A DNA stretch of 64,000 nucleotides from the NCBI GenBank assembly GCA_900538475.1, contig UPYT01000017.1, forward strand, positions 1 through 64,000, written 5' to 3'. The position numbers were made by a program, and so were the translations under genes. A model generated the notes under the pieces. The model did not search any database. It saw only the letters and a list, made by a program, of their open reading frames with translations, and was not told where the DNA came from. Source of the DNA: an uncultured Clostridium sp. (GTDB lineage: Bacteria; Bacillota; Clostridia; Lachnospirales; Lachnospiraceae). This document shows, one piece after another, positions 61,429-64,000 of the stretch; within the stretch, counting starts at the first letter, position 1; each line of letters begins with the position of its first letter.

Positions 61429-62073
61429 GTGAGGAAAACGGCAAATCTGACCGGAATGGTATTAAAGGCCACTCCTTCTGGAGAATATGACAGGCGTTTG
61501 GTGATTCTCACACGGGAACGGGGAAAAATCACAGCCTTTGCCAGAGGCGCGAAAAGGCCGGGGAACCAGCTGATGGCAGTAAGCCGTCCCTTTGTTTTCG
61601 GTCAGTTCCGCCTGTTTGAGGGGCGGGAGGCTTACAGTCTTCAGGGAGCAGAGATTTCCAATTATTTTACAGAGCTTTCCCAGGATGTGGAATCAGCCTG
61701 TTATGGCTCCTATTTTCTGGAGTTTGCCGATTATTACAGCCGGGAAAATATGGATGCAGGGGAGCTGCTTCTGCTTTTGTATCAGTCTCTTCGGGCGCTG
61801 TTAAAGCCGTCTCTTCCCAACAGTCTGGTTCAGCTGGTTTTTGAACTTCGGGCCATGACAATAAGCGGCGAGTATACGGAGCATCCGCCCTGTCAGGTCA
61901 GCGATTCCGCGGCCTATGCATGGGAATATATCATTTTCTCCCCTTTGGAAAGTCTTTATACGTTTGTGCTGACACCAGAGGTGCAAAAGGAGCTGAAGTT
62001 CTGCGTAGACAGAAACAAAAAGCGGTTTATTGACCGTTCCTTCCACTCCCTGGAGATTTTGGAGATGATGTAA
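61429..62073 (+). CDS. recO: DNA repair protein RecO (short form)
   Basis: The 214-aa protein has the N-terminal OB-fold (LTGMVLKATPSGEYDRRLVI, KITAFARGAKRPGNQL) and a helical middle (SACYGSYFLEFADYYS). It starts at GTG with AAGGAG upstream. The four-cysteine zinc finger found in many RecO proteins is absent, and the protein is shorter than the usual ~250 residues. The era-recO order is conserved in Firmicutes. Confidence 0.92.
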   Translation: MRKTANLTGMVLKATPSGEYDRRLVILTRERGKITAFARGAKRPGNQLMAVSRPFVFGQFRLFEGREAYSLQGAEISNYFTELSQDVESACYGSYFLEFADYYSRENMDAGELLLLLYQSLRALLKPSLPNSLVQLVFELRAMTISGEYTEHPPCQVSDSAAYAWEYIIFSPLESLYTFVLTPEVQKELKFCVDRNKKRFIDRSFHSLEILEMM

Positions 62074-62118
62074 TGCAGCTGCCTGGAGCATGATTTGTCC
62101 GGACTGATGGGGCAGAAC

Positions 62119-62154
62119 CGTTACTGTTTACTGGCTTTCCAGTGAACAGTAACG
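62119..62154. repeat. Isolated 16-bp hairpin downstream of recO
   Basis: CGTTACTGTTTACTGG (62119-62134) pairs with CCAGTGAACAGTAACG (62139-62154), with one G-T pair and a 4-nt loop. There is no T run on either side, so it is not a standard intrinsic terminator. It may be a small palindromic repeat. Confidence 0.6.
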
Positions 62155-62270
62155 CAGAACTGGCGAGAAACACAGGAATTTTTCTGCAGGTATTGAAAAT
62201 ATTATCATTTACGGGTATAATCCTAAATATCTGTGCGCTGGAAAGCGCTGGAGGATTCAGGAGGATAGTT

Positions 62271-62924
62271 ATGAAAAAGAACTGTGCTGTGCTGACAGCG
62301 GCAGCTCTTTCCTGTGCGGTTCTGGCCGGATGCGGACAGAAGCAGGAGGGAACCTGGAATGCCAACGAAAACAGCATCTATGTGACAAAGGAACTGGCTG
62401 TGGAAAGCGCCATGGTCTATACTTCCGATAAGCCCAATGAGCTTTACACGGTGGAGGGGCTGTCTTCTTATGTGGAGGAGGCTGTGACTTCTTACAATAC
62501 AGAGCACGGAGGAGCGGCGGCTTTTGAAAATGAAAAGGATCAGGAAAAGCTTCCCGCGGCGCTGAAAAGCTGCAGTCTGGAGGGACAGACTGGAAAGCTG
62601 GTTTTTGAGTATGCATCTGCAGATGATTTTGTAAATTTTTCAACAGAAAATGGAGATAATACCCACTCCATTACTGGTCTTTCCGTGGGGACGGCAGCAG
62701 AGCTGGCCGGAGAGCTGGAAGGCATGACCTTTCTCACAGCAGCCGGAAAGGATGCAGAACTTGCTTCTGTAACCGGTGAAAGCAAAAACAAGGCTGTGAT
62801 TGTAGAGGGAGCTGGCACTGTTTATGTAGAGGGCGGCGTTGCCTTTGTGACAGAAGGTGTTCGGGTGAAGGCCAGTAATGCGGTGATTACATCTGAGGGA
62901 ACCAACTGCATCGTATTTCAGTAG
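62271..62924 (+). CDS. Lipoprotein of unknown function
   Basis: The 217-aa protein has a signal peptide with lipobox (AVLAGC) and a mixed alpha/beta mature domain (NSIYVTKELAVESAMVYTS, YVEEAVTSYNTEH, FLTAAGKDAELASVTGES). I recognise no domain family. The ATG at 62271 follows AGGAGGATAGTT; the frame upstream to 62142 is not supported. It lies between recO and glyQS and shares neither function. Confidence 0.85.
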   Translation: MKKNCAVLTAAALSCAVLAGCGQKQEGTWNANENSIYVTKELAVESAMVYTSDKPNELYTVEGLSSYVEEAVTSYNTEHGGAAAFENEKDQEKLPAALKSCSLEGQTGKLVFEYASADDFVNFSTENGDNTHSITGLSVGTAAELAGELEGMTFLTAAGKDAELASVTGESKNKAVIVEGAGTVYVEGGVAFVTEGVRVKASNAVITSEGTNCIVFQ

Positions 62925-63038
62925 AAGGGTTTCAGGAAATAGAAAGATACCAGGGGACAAAGGACAGAGTTCCGATTTATTGGAGAGCGGTATTCTGGTT
63001 CGGCCCCCAACATCATATAAAAAGAGAGGATATCTGAG

Positions 63039-64000
63039 ATGGAAAAGACAATGGAAAAAATTGTAGCACTGGCAAAAAGCAGAGGCTTCGTATATCCCGG
63101 CTCCGAGATTTACGGCGGTCTTGCCAACACCTGGGATTATGGTAATCTTGGTGTAGAGCTGAAAAACAATGTAAAGAAAGCATGGTGGCAGAAATTTGTT
63201 CAGGAAAGCCCCTACAACGTAGGTGTTGACTGTGCGATTCTGATGAATTCCCAGACCTGGGTTGCTTCTGGTCATCTGGGCGGCTTTTCCGATCCCCTGA
63301 TGGACTGTAAGGCATGTAAGGAGCGTTTCCGCGCTGACAAGCTGATCGAAGACTACCTGGCAGAGAACCATATCGAGATTGAAGGTTCTGTAGACGCCTG
63401 GTCTCAGGAAGAGATGAAGAACTTTATTGAAGAGAAAAATATCTGCTGTCCTACCTGCGGAAAGCATGATTTCACAGATATCCGTCAGTTTAACCTGATG
63501 TTCAAGACCTTCCAGGGCGTTACTGAGGATGCAAAGAACACGGTTTATTTAAGACCGGAGACTGCTCAGGGTATTTTTGTAAACTTCAAGAACGTACAGC
63601 GTACCTCCAGAAAGAAAGTTCCCTTTGGTATCGGTCAGATTGGTAAATCCTTCCGTAACGAGATTACTCCCGGAAACTTTACCTTCCGTACCCGTGAGTT
63701 TGAGCAGATGGAGCTGGAGTTCTTCTGTAAGCCGGGCACTGATCTGGAGTGGTTCCAGTACTGGAGAGGCTTCTGCCGTGACTGGCTGCTGGCTCTGGGC
63801 ATTAAGGAAGACGAGATGCGTCTTCGCGATCATTCTCCGGAGGAGCTGTGCTTCTACAGTAAGGGAACAACGGATATCGAGTTCTTATTCCCGTTCGGAT
63901 GGGGCGAGCTGTGGGGGATTGCAGACAGAACCGACTACGACCTGACCCAGCATCAGAACGTTTCCGGCGAGGATATGTCCTATTTTGACGATGAGGCAAA
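63039..64000 (+). CDS. glyQS: Glycyl-tRNA synthetase, single-chain type (5' part)
   Basis: The gene starts at ATG 63039 (AGAGAGGATATC upstream) and remains open to the window end, giving the first ~320 residues. The class II synthetase signature is clear: [39 protein letters not shown], the zinc-ribbon-like [25 protein letters not shown], and motif 2 [19 protein letters not shown], then HQHE-type continuation. It is the alpha2 eukaryote/Firmicutes-like form. No glycine T-box leader was recognised upstream. Confidence 0.96.
   Translation, partial: MEKTMEKIVALAKSRGFVYPGSEIYGGLANTWDYGNLGVELKNNVKKAWWQKFVQESPYNVGVDCAILMNSQTWVASGHLGGFSDPLMDCKACKERFRADKLIEDYLAENHIEIEGSVDAWSQEEMKNFIEEKNICCPTCGKHDFTDIRQFNLMFKTFQGVTEDAKNTVYLRPETAQGIFVNFKNVQRTSRKKVPFGIGQIGKSFRNEITPGNFTFRTREFEQMELEFFCKPGTDLEWFQYWRGFCRDWLLALGIKEDEMRLRDHSPEELCFYSKGTTDIEFLFPFGWGELWGIADRTDYDLTQHQNVSGEDMSYFDDEA

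Noticed and set aside
62930..63038. Glycine T-box leader before glyQS
   Set aside because: No T-box sequence (such as GGGTGGNACCGCG) or terminator was found in the short gap.

Overview
The window looks like chromosomal DNA of a spore-forming, low-to-mid GC Clostridia species, most likely a gut Lachnospiraceae. The reasons are the Clostridia-type housekeeping neighbourhoods (ireB-ruvX-DUF1292-RNase J; prmA-rsmE-cysteine desulfurase-thiI; era-recO-glyQS), the germination protease gpr, abundant lipobox lipoproteins and strong AGGAGG-type ribosome binding sites. The genus is an inference. No rRNA, tRNA, CRISPR array or prophage was seen.

Region by region. 1-55 is the hairpin end of an IS200/IS605 (TnpB-type) element. 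142-1023 holds a metal-dependent cyclase/formamidase gene and a doubtful small ORF. 1020-7152 is a cobalamin-riboswitch operon: a surface-anchored CbiK-like chelatase, a two-domain lipoprotein, and a BtuF/BtuC/BtuD-type ABC importer, presumably for corrinoids, cobalt or tetrapyrroles. 7195-10772 holds a decayed pgsA-like gene, a MATE exporter and glgB. 10924-16969 holds a TetR regulator, a thiamine salvage set (thiE/tenI-like, thiM, thiW) with an isoaspartyl dipeptidase, an unidentified structured leader RNA upstream of thiW, a DtxR regulator and uridine phosphorylase. 17060-22039 holds an alkaline phosphatase lipoprotein with a YibE/F membrane protein, and a heparinase II/III family enzyme. 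22141-25731 holds a frameshifted membrane-protein gene and a ribosomal-protection-like GTPase fused to a Rae1/YacP-type NYN nuclease domain. 25774-31254 holds a LysR regulator, a beheaded RraA-family gene, aconitase and gpmI behind a structured 5' leader.

31354-48793 is mostly housekeeping: zinc ribbon protein, ABC exporter, then DegV, histidine kinase, GerMN lipoprotein, comEC (apparently starting at ATT) and holA. These are followed by an XRE regulator, a HAD phosphatase, rpsT (TTG start), gpr, a TSUP permease, prmA, rsmE, a cysteine desulfurase and thiI; the last two together supply sulfur for 4-thiouridine in tRNA. 48869-64000 holds an HPr-like protein without the phosphorylatable histidine, mtaB, ireB, ruvX, DUF1292, RNase J, a short MltG-like membrane protein, trmR and a U32 peptidase (tRNA wobble-uridine modification), a cupin, YdcF-like, M16 peptidase, era, recO, a lipoprotein and the 5' part of glyQS, cut by the window edge.

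The most unusual signals are non-coding. One is a palindromic repeat placed directly after the terminators of two different leader RNAs. Two are large nested inverted-repeat elements, at 40799-40963 and 50994-51090, that share a closing-stem-plus-two-hairpins topology. The last is the orphan leader RNA of the thiW operon.
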